The notes below the pieces were generated by a model. It worked only from the letters and a program-made list of their open reading frames with translations, had not been told where the DNA came from and made no database searches. 16,858 nucleotides of DNA. Source: Candidatus Nomurabacteria bacterium (lineage in GTDB: Bacteria; Patescibacteriota; Minisyncoccia; Phycocordibacterales; UBA9973). Positions 5,432 through 12,282 of the stretch are shown in pieces. Location: the NCBI GenBank assembly GCA_023267515.1, contig JAHFNF010000008.1:1-16858 (forward strand). The letters are read 5' to 3'. How positions within the stretch are numbered: the first letter of the stretch is position 1; every line of letters begins with the position of its first letter. Made by a program: the position numbers and the translations under genes.

Positions 5432-6726
5432 TCCTTCCTTAGCCACTCCTTATCCTGTCGGACTAAGAGCTCCCCTTTTTTTCCCTTATCTTCTAGGATT
5501 GATTCTACTGCTCTTTCCAATCGTACGCCTTGTGAACCCTTTATTAATAACAAATCCCCATTTTTCACAAAGTCTTTAAGAAAATCTCCTGTCTCTCTGG
5601 AATTTGAAAATGAAAAAATCTTATCAGCCGGCAAACCTGCCCGCAAGGCACCTTCTTTAAAGAACTGAGCTCGGGGACCGCAAGTGATTAAAATATCTGC
5701 GATTTTTTCTACGAGCTCTCCTATTTTTTTATGGGTCTCTTCTGTATGCCGGCCAAGTTCCAGCATATCACCTAGGACAGCCACCTTTCTACCTTTTCTA
5801 GATTTTATTTCTCCGAGAGTATTTAAAGCTGCTTCGCAAGCAAAAGGAGAAGAATTATAGGTATCGTCTATAATGACAGAATTTTTAATACCGTGCAGTA
5901 AACGCATACGCCCAGGGGGGAAATCGTAGCTTCTTAGCGCGCTCACTGCGGTAATCATATTTAATTTTTCGCTATGGGCTAGGGCTAAGGCTGCAAGCGC
6001 AGCATAAATATGGTTTTTCCCAAACACATCTTCAATAGACACAGGTAAACTGTTGCCTTCTGTATCTACGCGGAAAATTATACCTTTTGGCTCACTGTCC
6101 TCACTATAAAAAATTTGCTCTCCTGAGCCTGCCACGTCTGCCCCCCCCTGAAAACCAAAAGTGACAGAACGCCTTTTTGACTTTTGGAGCAAATCACGGA
6201 GCACTTCATCATCTGTATTTAAAATTAGAGTACCTTCCTTTTTTAAGGTATTTATAAGGATACTTTTCTCCGCCACCAGATGTTCTCGCGAATTAAAAAA
6301 TTCAATATGCGCCGGAGTATGGCCTATCATTGTCATTATCACCGCGTCTGTCCGTAGCCACGAAGCAGTGCGCTTCATATCCCCCGGTTTACCCACCCCA
6401 ACCTCCAATACAAGGAAACTCGGATACTTGTGCGGCCAAAGAAAGAGCCAGAGACCCTTAAAAATGTTCTTGATCCATACATACGGATCAGTCCACCCAT
6501 TGGGAACCCCTAAAATAGTTAGCGGCAACCCAATTTCACTGTTGTAACTTTTTTCACTTTTACGAACAAAGTAAAATTTAGAGAGCATAGCGTAGGCCGC
6601 GTCCTTCGTAGAGGTTTTACCCACTGTACCGGTAATAGCCACGATCCTTGGCTTATATTTCCAAAGCACTAGGCGTGATTCTAGTTTTAAAATTAGTGCT
6701 ACTATTGATTTAAAATTTTCTTTCAT
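5428..6726 (-). CDS. murF: UDP-MurNAc-tripeptide--D-Ala-D-Ala ligase (MurF) lacking the N-terminal domain
   Basis: 432 residues. MurF adds D-Ala-D-Ala to the UDP-MurNAc tripeptide with ATP in the cytoplasm. The P-loop GTVGKTST is at 33-40, EVGVGKPGDM at 108-117, DFPPGRMR at 278-285, DDTYNSSP at 297-304, LGDMLELG at 328-335 and KGSQGVRLE near 396. These are the Mur-ligase central and C-terminal domains with MurF-type signatures. The family usually has about 90-110 residues of UDP-substrate-binding domain before the P-loop; here there are only 32. No frameshift explains this, since ftsI ends 2 nt upstream. An 8-G run (plus-strand C at 6141-6148) encodes QGGA and keeps the frame. It is the last gene of the dcw-type operon. 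Confidence 0.92.
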   Translation of the reverse strand: MKENFKSIVALILKLESRLVLWKYKPRIVAITGTVGKTSTKDAAYAMLSKFYFVRKSEKSYNSEIGLPLTILGVPNGWTDPYVWIKNIFKGLWLFLWPHKYPSFLVLEVGVGKPGDMKRTASWLRTDAVIMTMIGHTPAHIEFFNSREHLVAEKSILINTLKKEGTLILNTDDEVLRDLLQKSKRRSVTFGFQGGADVAGSGEQIFYSEDSEPKGIIFRVDTEGNSLPVSIEDVFGKNHIYAALAALALAHSEKLNMITAVSALRSYDFPPGRMRLLHGIKNSVIIDDTYNSSPFACEAALNTLGEIKSRKGRKVAVLGDMLELGRHTEETHKKIGELVEKIADILITCGPRAQFFKEGALRAGLPADKIFSFSNSRETGDFLKDFVKNGDLLLIKGSQGVRLERAVESILEDKGKKGELLVRQDKEWLRKD

Positions 6727-6728
6727 AT

Positions 6729-8459
6729 TTATCTATCTGGTTGAACTTCGTAGTAATTTAATAAGAATTTGGTAATGTCCAAAAACGGGTCGGCCCAGGT
6801 CTGCGAGGCATATGGCACACCCTTTGGGTTTATTGCATAAAGAAAAACAATAAACCTTGGATCGTACGCTGGAAAATAGCCGAAAAAGGAATGCGTATGC
6901 CTATCATCATAATATCCTCCGCCGCCTGGCTTGGCAACTTGCGCTGTTCCAGTTTTTACTGCCACAGAATAATGAGGTAGCTTTGCGAGACCTCCCTTGA
7001 GCGATTTATCCATCACCGTCACAAGCATTCTAGTAATTTCCTCGGAGGTTTTTTCTGAAATTTTCACGCGGGTTGTAGGGTAAGATAAATCTTTTTTTAG
7101 CCCGTCGTTATATTTTATCTCCTTCACGATATGGGGCACAACCAAATTGCCTCCGTTGCCGAGTGATGCAAGGGCACGAGTTATCTCAAGAGGCGTGAGC
7201 GCTATTCCTTGTCCAAAAGCTGCATTCGCATACTCAATTTCTCGGGTATTTTTTAGGTTGGAGGTGAGCCCACTTATTAAACCACTCGTTTCATTTGGTA
7301 GATCAATCCCTGTCTTTTCATTAATACCATAGGAGAGCATATAATCATACATACTTTGCTTTCCTAGTTTGTGAAAAACAAACACCATACCGGTATTGAG
7401 AGACTGATTTAAAACCTCTTGCATAGTAGTGCCAGGTCCACGGCCTTTTTTATCAAAATTATTTATTTGCTTATTGCCATCCACTATCACATATCCCTTA
7501 TCTTCATAGGTAGTATTGGCGGTGAGCACTCCTTTATCCAAGGCACTGGCCATAACCAAGGGCTTTACAATGGACCCAAATTCAAAAACATTCTCAGCCA
7601 AAGGGTTGGTAAATACATTAATATTTTTTACCAGAGAATACTCATTTGGGTTGAAGGAGGGTTTTGCATCAAGGGCATATATAGAGCCATCCTGTGGATT
7701 CATAATTATTCCACCTATAGAATCAGTATTATATTTTGTAGCAACCTCACTAAGTTTTTGACTTAAAAAGTCTTGAACCTCAGGCTCAATGGTCGTAACA
7801 ATATCTCCTGAACGAGCTTCATCTTCACTTGATAAGTTTGCCCGAATATTGGAGAACACCTCCGCAAAGAAGTTTACATACGGAGTGTCTCCTCCTTTTG
7901 CTAGAATATTGTTGTACTGTCTCTCCAATCCGTATCTGCCTGAGAGTTCATTTCCCTGAAATCCCACAAAACCAAGGGTATGCGCAGCCATAGATCCCCC
8001 AGGATAAAAACGCCATTTTTGTTTGTAGATGTGAACGCCCGGTACTTTGAGAGCGATGACCTTATCGGCAGTTTCCTTAGTCATCCTATTGGCAATCTCT
8101 TCATAGGGATCGTTACTTTTTGATGCCTTTAAAAGAAAAGAGTCGTGGTCAAAGTCTAGGATTGTAGCAAGAGATTCATATGCCTTTTCTGGATCAATTA
8201 TTTCTCTAGGGGAAATAGCTATTTTAAACCCCGATGCTTGAGTAGCTCCTGAAACTTGCACCCCGTCGCGACGGGTAAAGAAAATATTACCTCGCTCAAA
8301 AATATCTGATGAAGGTGTAAAATACTGCCTATCTGCCCGATCTGCATAAGATGCGCTACGCACTACCTGCACTATAAAAAGCTTGCCTACTAATATAACC
8401 GCAAAAAAAACTATAAAAAAAGACAGTACTTTTATTCTGCTCAGAAAACTATAAGTCAT
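6729..8459 (-). CDS. ftsI: Class B penicillin-binding protein (FtsI/PBP2-type transpeptidase)
   Basis: 576 residues with the chosen start. A single membrane helix (about 8-30) is followed by the class B dimerisation region and a transpeptidase domain containing SIVK (S296, the acyl-enzyme serine), SLN (353-355) and KTGT (502-505), then HSFFGYFPAYDPRFIV. It crosslinks septal peptidoglycan outside the membrane. No PASTA domain is present. I start at 8459 (MTYSFLSRIK) because it gives a short basic cytoplasmic tail before the helix and an 11-nt overlap with the FtsL-like gene; the in-frame ATGs at 8489 and 8543 would add unusual N-terminal tails. Its place after mraZ-rsmH-ftsL and before murF is the conserved dcw order. 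Confidence 0.95.
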   Translation of the reverse strand: MTYSFLSRIKVLSFFIVFFAVILVGKLFIVQVVRSASYADRADRQYFTPSSDIFERGNIFFTRRDGVQVSGATQASGFKIAISPREIIDPEKAYESLATILDFDHDSFLLKASKSNDPYEEIANRMTKETADKVIALKVPGVHIYKQKWRFYPGGSMAAHTLGFVGFQGNELSGRYGLERQYNNILAKGGDTPYVNFFAEVFSNIRANLSSEDEARSGDIVTTIEPEVQDFLSQKLSEVATKYNTDSIGGIIMNPQDGSIYALDAKPSFNPNEYSLVKNINVFTNPLAENVFEFGSIVKPLVMASALDKGVLTANTTYEDKGYVIVDGNKQINNFDKKGRGPGTTMQEVLNQSLNTGMVFVFHKLGKQSMYDYMLSYGINEKTGIDLPNETSGLISGLTSNLKNTREIEYANAAFGQGIALTPLEITRALASLGNGGNLVVPHIVKEIKYNDGLKKDLSYPTTRVKISEKTSEEITRMLVTVMDKSLKGGLAKLPHYSVAVKTGTAQVAKPGGGGYYDDRHTHSFFGYFPAYDPRFIVFLYAINPKGVPYASQTWADPFLDITKFLLNYYEVQPDR

Positions 8460-8808
8460 TTTGCCGAAGTGGGAGACTACCAAAAGCATCCCGAGTGGTG
8501 AATTCTTTTTCTGAAGTTTCCTTAAACCCCATAGAATAGGCAAGATTTAAATCAATATTTTTTGAAAGAGAAAGATACTGCAATTCAAGAGAATTTACGT
8601 TGTTGCTTAAAATTCTTGTTTCCGATTCAATGCTTTTGCGCGCCAATATATTCCAAACCATATTTGAAAGCAATAACAAATAACAAAGGATTAGAAAAGC
8701 GCTGCAAAATAGCATAACATTAAAAACTCTGCGTCTCAGATCGCTGTTGTTGATGACTACTGCTCTCTTTTTTGGATAAATATTGAATTTTATTGTTTCG
8801 GTTGTCAT
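8449..8808 (-). CDS. ftsL: FtsL-like cell-division membrane protein
   Basis: 119 residues with FtsL architecture: a basic cytoplasmic tail (1-28), one membrane helix (about 29-52), then a coiled coil (55-88) with LSNNVNSLELQYLSLSKNID, ending in an AYSMGFKE motif typical of the post-coil region. FtsL pairs with DivIC/FtsB and helps activate FtsI and FtsW at the septum. Sequence identity in this family is low, so the name rests on topology plus position between rsmH (4 nt upstream) and ftsI (11-nt overlap). The overlap suggests coupled translation of partners. Confidence 0.72.
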   Translation of the reverse strand: MTTETIKFNIYPKKRAVVINNSDLRRRVFNVMLFCSAFLILCYLLLLSNMVWNILARKSIESETRILSNNVNSLELQYLSLSKNIDLNLAYSMGFKETSEKEFTTRDAFGSLPLRQNDL

Positions 8809-8812
8809 TTTC

Positions 8813-9709
8813 TTATATTTTTTCCATAAGCCTTAGCTTTGCACTACGACTTCTTGGATTTTCTTTCAACTCTTGGCTTCCTGTAATAATCGGCTTTTTG
8901 TTTATTAAAATTACTTCTTTGTTTTTTGACTTATCTTTGAAAAATTTTTTAACTATTCTATCTTCTAAACTATGAAAGCTAATCACTGCCATTCGCCTAT
9001 CTTTTTTTAAAAAATTATACCCGTTCGCCAATCCACTTTCTAAGCCTCTCAACTCATCATTTACTGCAATGCGGAGAGCTTGGAACGTCCTCGTGGCATA
9101 GTGTAGTCTTCCCCTTCTATAAACCCTTGGCACTGAACCCTCAATGATTTTTACCAATTCCCCCGTCGTCTCAATTGGTTTTATCTTTCTCTTCTCAACT
9201 ATCCCCTTTGCAATGCGTCTGGAAAATCTTTCTTCGCCGTAACCATAAATGATATCTGCTAAGCTTTCCTCGCTCCAACCGTTTACAATGTCCTTTGCGG
9301 TCAGGTCTTCTTCGGTCGGATTATCTTTCATTGTCATTAGAAGTGGTTCGTTGTTCTGGAATGAGAACCCACGACCGGCATTTTCTAATTGATCAGAAGA
9401 CAACCCTAAATCTAAAATAATTCCGTCCACTTCACCCACCCCCTCTTTATTTAAAATCTCTTCTAAATCTTTAAAGTCAGCATTATGAAAATTAATTTGG
9501 CAATTAAGATTTGTAAACTTACTCATTGCTCTCTCCCAAGCAGTCTTATCTTTATCAATAGCGATGATTCTAGCTCCAGGGAATCTTTTACAAATCTCAA
9601 GGCTATGTCCGCCTCCACCAAATGTACCGTCTATAACTGTGGGCTTCACAGGCAAATTTAGACCATCTATTGTTTCATTTAAAAGAACACTCTTATGCAC
9701 GCTTATCAT
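8813..9709 (-). CDS. rsmH: 16S rRNA (cytosine1402-N4)-methyltransferase RsmH
   Basis: 298 residues, full length. RsmH methylates N4 of C1402 in the 16S rRNA decoding centre using S-adenosylmethionine. The SAM-binding motif is VIDGTFGGGGHS, followed by DLGLSSDQLENAGRGFSF, RRGRLHYATRTFQALRIAVN, ISFHSLEDRIVKKFF and the C-terminal NPRSRSAKLR, all diagnostic. The ATG overlaps the mraZ stop as ATGA, and the preceding GGAAAGGA inside mraZ is one of the few good Shine-Dalgarno sequences in the window, consistent with reinitiation in the operon. Confidence 0.98.
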   Translation of the reverse strand: MISVHKSVLLNETIDGLNLPVKPTVIDGTFGGGGHSLEICKRFPGARIIAIDKDKTAWERAMSKFTNLNCQINFHNADFKDLEEILNKEGVGEVDGIILDLGLSSDQLENAGRGFSFQNNEPLLMTMKDNPTEEDLTAKDIVNGWSEESLADIIYGYGEERFSRRIAKGIVEKRKIKPIETTGELVKIIEGSVPRVYRRGRLHYATRTFQALRIAVNDELRGLESGLANGYNFLKKDRRMAVISFHSLEDRIVKKFFKDKSKNKEVILINKKPIITGSQELKENPRSRSAKLRLMEKI

Positions 9710-10149
9710 TTCCTTTCTCCACCCAATTTCTCTGCTAAAACTTCCGCAGACTTCTCGGCATTCTCTTTATATTTTGCCCAAGTCTTATCGTTCCAGATTT
9801 CCATCCTGTCCCCCACTCCAATCAATGCTGCTTTGTCCTTGAGCCCAATTCTATCTTTTAAAAACTCTGGTATTAAAATGCGTCCGATAGAATCCACCTC
9901 CGCATCCGAGGCACGGCCGAGCATAAAACGATTGAAGCTTCTCACATCCGCTTTTAAAAAAGAAAGCTCGTTTCCGCCGCCAGTCAGATATTTGGAAACT
10001 TTATCCCACTCTTTCATTGTGAAAATGAACAAGCATTGATCGGGGGCGGGGGCGACGACTACACGTTTGCCTAATTCTTTTCTAAACTTTGCCGGCAAAG
10101 AAATTCGGTTCTTGATATCAATTGTGTGAATGTATTCGCCAATTAGCAT
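9706..10149 (-). CDS. mraZ: Transcriptional regulator MraZ
   Basis: 147 residues made of two SpoVT-AbrB-type DNA-binding repeats: DIKNRISLPAKFRKEL near the N-terminus and DSIGRILIPEFLKDRIGL in the second half. MraZ forms ring oligomers that bind repeated TGGG-type boxes in front of its own operon. The start MLIGEYIHTID matches the family N-terminus; the longer in-frame ATGs lie in or upstream of the promoter. It heads mraZ-rsmH-ftsL-ftsI-murF and presumably controls it itself, as four matching boxes lie upstream. Confidence 0.97.
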   Translation of the reverse strand: MLIGEYIHTIDIKNRISLPAKFRKELGKRVVVAPAPDQCLFIFTMKEWDKVSKYLTGGGNELSFLKADVRSFNRFMLGRASDAEVDSIGRILIPEFLKDRIGLKDKAALIGVGDRMEIWNDKTWAKYKENAEKSAEVLAEKLGGERK

Positions 10150-10161
10150 AAAATTTAGATT

Positions 10162-10207
10162 TCCCACCTTTTCCCACTTGGTATACATTATAAACCACTT
10201 CTTCCCA
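10162..10207 (-). promoter_or_regulatory. mraZ promoter with four phased MraZ-type boxes
   Basis: On the minus strand a TATAAT lies at 10192-10187. TGGGA boxes at 10207-10203, 10176-10172 and 10166-10162, and a variant TGGTT at 10197-10193, flank it two on each side. Within each pair the boxes are separated by exactly 5 nt, as in the E. coli MraZ operator. The offsets 10, 21 and 10 bp put all four on one face of the helix. The -35 region is poor. The 5' leader is about 31 nt and contains AAAGGTGGG, which may also serve in ribosome binding. Confidence 0.78.
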
Positions 10208-10243
10208 CCTCTCCTAATGCCACCTGTGGATAACTCTAACAAC

Positions 10244-10265
10244 AAAAAAAGCCCTCTCGGGCTTT
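10244..10265 (-). terminator. Intrinsic terminator after lysS
   Basis: On the minus strand AAAGCCC-GAGA-GGGCTTT forms a 7-bp stem with a tetraloop, followed by further T residues (7 T in all). It lies 22 nt after the lysS stop and separates the lysS transcription unit from the mraZ operon. Confidence 0.88.
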
Positions 10266-10287
10266 GTAATTTAAGCTTTATTTACTA

Positions 10288-11751
10288 TTATTCAGAGTAC
10301 TTCGGCTTCATTAGCGGAAAGATCTGCGTTTCGCGAATGGGTTTATCCGCAAGCATAGCGAAAAGCATTTCGCCAAAGCCGAATCCACAAGTGGGTGGCA
10401 TACCGTGCTCCAACATTTCCACAAATTCTAAATCAGGCATCATTGCTTCCTTATCCCCGGCTTTAAGTAGTTCTTGCTGGGCTTCAAATCTTTTCGCTTG
10501 ATCTACCGGATCATTGAGCTCTGAAAATCCATTGCCTACTTCCGAACCAGCGATAATTATTTGGAATCTTTCTGTGAGTTCCGCATTATCCGGCATAGAC
10601 TTGGAAAGCGGAGAAATAATTTTGGGATGCCCAGTCAAAAACACCGGCCCGGAAATTTGTTTTCGGCAGTGTTTCCAAAGCGCATCTATTAGGCGTTCAA
10701 GGGTACTCCCATCATAAACGACATTGAGTTTTTCAAGAGTTTTTTTTACATCTTCAAAAGAAGTACTCAGCACATCAATACCTGTTTCTTTTTTCACTGT
10801 CGCTCGGTAATCAATTCTCTTCCACTTGCCAGCAAAATCAAATTTATGCCCGCGGCTCTCAAATTCCATTTTGCCAAAAACATCCTGGGCGATTTTTTTA
10901 TAAAGTTCCTCTACTAAATCCATCCCGTCATTATAATTCGCATAAGCCCAGTAAAACTCCAAATTTGTAAATTCCTGCAGGTGGTTTGCATCTGTACCTT
11001 CATTCCTATATGCCCGTCCTATTTCAAAAGTTTTTGGAAATCCTGCGGCCATTAAGCGCTTCTGCCAAAGCTCACCAATTGAAATGCGTAAATATAATGG
11101 AAGCTTGAAATCTTCATTGTAAGTTTTGAAAGGAGTCGCCTCTGCCCCACCAGTCGTCACTTCCAGACTCGGAGTCTCCACTTCTAAAAATCCTTTATCT
11201 TTCATAAAGGTCCTCGCTGTGTCCCAAAACTTTGTTTTCTTTAATAGTAAGTCACGAGATTCGGGGCTCATTAAAATATCTAAATACCTCTTTCGAAAAC
11301 GCTCTTCAATGTCCTGCAACCCATGCCACTTTTCTGGCAGTGGCATCAAAGTCTTGGTAAGCATCCGCCAATCTTTCGCTTCTATTGTATTTTCACCTCT
11401 TTTTGTAGTAAAAAAAATACCTTGCACCTCTACGAAATCCCCGACATCTGTTGTGGTATTAAATAAATCAAATTTTTCACTTCCAATAGAATCTTTTTTC
11501 AGTAATGCTTGGAAGTTTCCTGTGCCATCGTAAAGGGTGATAAAAATAATTGCTCCCTGACCGCGGATAGACATAATGCGTCCAGCGATCCACTTTGCCT
11601 CACCAGACTTTTCTAAGGACAAAAAGGTGTTTATCGCATCACTAATAGAGAGCTCTCTCTTAGAGTCCGCAGGATAAGGAACAATCCCCTTCTCTTTTAA
11701 GAGTTCAAGTTTTTTTATTCTAGCATTTTTTATTTCGTCTATTGCAGACAT
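10288..11751 (-). CDS. lysS: Lysyl-tRNA synthetase, class II
   Basis: 487 residues. An N-terminal OB fold for the anticodon (about 55-130) precedes the class II catalytic core. Motif 2 is FEIGRAYRNEGTD with R249, followed by LQEFTNLEFYWAY. SELNDPVDQAKRFEAQ (from about 410) is typical of LysRS. Motif 3 reads GFGFGEMLFAML (456-467): the arginine expected after the acidic residue, which contacts ATP in class II synthetases, appears as M462. The enzyme charges tRNA-Lys in the cytoplasm. GGGGTGAG about 5 nt before the ATG is a good ribosome site. It follows greA by 21 nt and is terminated by the hairpin at 10244-10265. Confidence 0.97.
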   Translation of the reverse strand: MSAIDEIKNARIKKLELLKEKGIVPYPADSKRELSISDAINTFLSLEKSGEAKWIAGRIMSIRGQGAIIFITLYDGTGNFQALLKKDSIGSEKFDLFNTTTDVGDFVEVQGIFFTTKRGENTIEAKDWRMLTKTLMPLPEKWHGLQDIEERFRKRYLDILMSPESRDLLLKKTKFWDTARTFMKDKGFLEVETPSLEVTTGGAEATPFKTYNEDFKLPLYLRISIGELWQKRLMAAGFPKTFEIGRAYRNEGTDANHLQEFTNLEFYWAYANYNDGMDLVEELYKKIAQDVFGKMEFESRGHKFDFAGKWKRIDYRATVKKETGIDVLSTSFEDVKKTLEKLNVVYDGSTLERLIDALWKHCRKQISGPVFLTGHPKIISPLSKSMPDNAELTERFQIIIAGSEVGNGFSELNDPVDQAKRFEAQQELLKAGDKEAMMPDLEFVEMLEHGMPPTCGFGFGEMLFAMLADKPIRETQIFPLMKPKYSE

Positions 11752-11772
11752 TTTATCTCACCCCAATGGTGG

Positions 11773-12240
11773 TTAAGATACCTCAATAATTTTATAAATA
11801 ACTTCACCGTTTGGGGTCTTAAAGGAAACAACGTCATTTTTCTTTTTGCCATAAAGAGCTTCTCCAAAAGGAGAGTGGTTTGAAATTTTACCCAGGGCTG
11901 AATCTGCCTCTTCTGAGCCAACTATTTGATAGTTTTTGATATCCTTACTTCCCTCTTTTTTCACTGTAATGTTGGAGCCTACTTGGATAGTATCGCTTTG
12001 GTTCTTAGAAACAATCTCAGAAGACCTTAAAATATGCTCAATTTTTGTAATTCTCTCTTCAAGCTTACCCTGCTCCTCGCGTGCTTGATGATATTCAGCG
12101 TTTTCTGACAAATCTCCCAAGGACTTGGCAAATTCTAATGCCTCTATTACTTCTTTTCTTTTAGGCCCTTTAAGCTCTGAGAGCTCCGCTTCTAATTTCT
12201 TTTTCTTTTCTTCTGTAATGTAATCTCCGCCTTTTTGCAT
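11773..12240 (-). CDS. greA: Transcription elongation factor GreA
   Basis: 155 residues, full length. GreA rescues backtracked RNA polymerase by stimulating cleavage of the 3' end of the nascent RNA. The N-terminal coiled coil contains the acidic tip LGDLSENAEYHQAREEQ, which reaches the polymerase active site; the C-terminal FKBP-like domain ends in SPFGEALYGKKKNDVVSFKTP and YKIIEVS. The start at 12240 fits an immediately preceding promoter. lysS follows 21 nt downstream, so the two are cotranscribed. Confidence 0.96.
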   Translation of the reverse strand: MQKGGDYITEEKKKKLEAELSELKGPKRKEVIEALEFAKSLGDLSENAEYHQAREEQGKLEERITKIEHILRSSEIVSKNQSDTIQVGSNITVKKEGSKDIKNYQIVGSEEADSALGKISNHSPFGEALYGKKKNDVVSFKTPNGEVIYKIIEVS

Positions 12241-12246
12241 CTTGTT

Positions 12247-12275
12247 ATTGTATATTTTTTAGGCCAAAAAGTCAA
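12247..12275 (-). promoter_or_regulatory. greA-lysS promoter, leaderless spacing
   Basis: On the minus strand TTGACT (12275-12270), a 17-bp spacer and TACAAT (12252-12247) are followed by six bases (AACAAG) and the greA ATG. The predicted transcription start coincides with the ATG. The -35 lies 7 nt after the mnmA stop. Confidence 0.72.
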
Positions 12276-12282
12276 AAAATAT

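Noticed and set aside
9706..9709. Alternative genetic code (TGA as Gly or Trp) known in some CPR lineages
   Set aside because: mraZ ends with TGA in an ATGA overlap exactly where the family ends, so TGA is a stop here.
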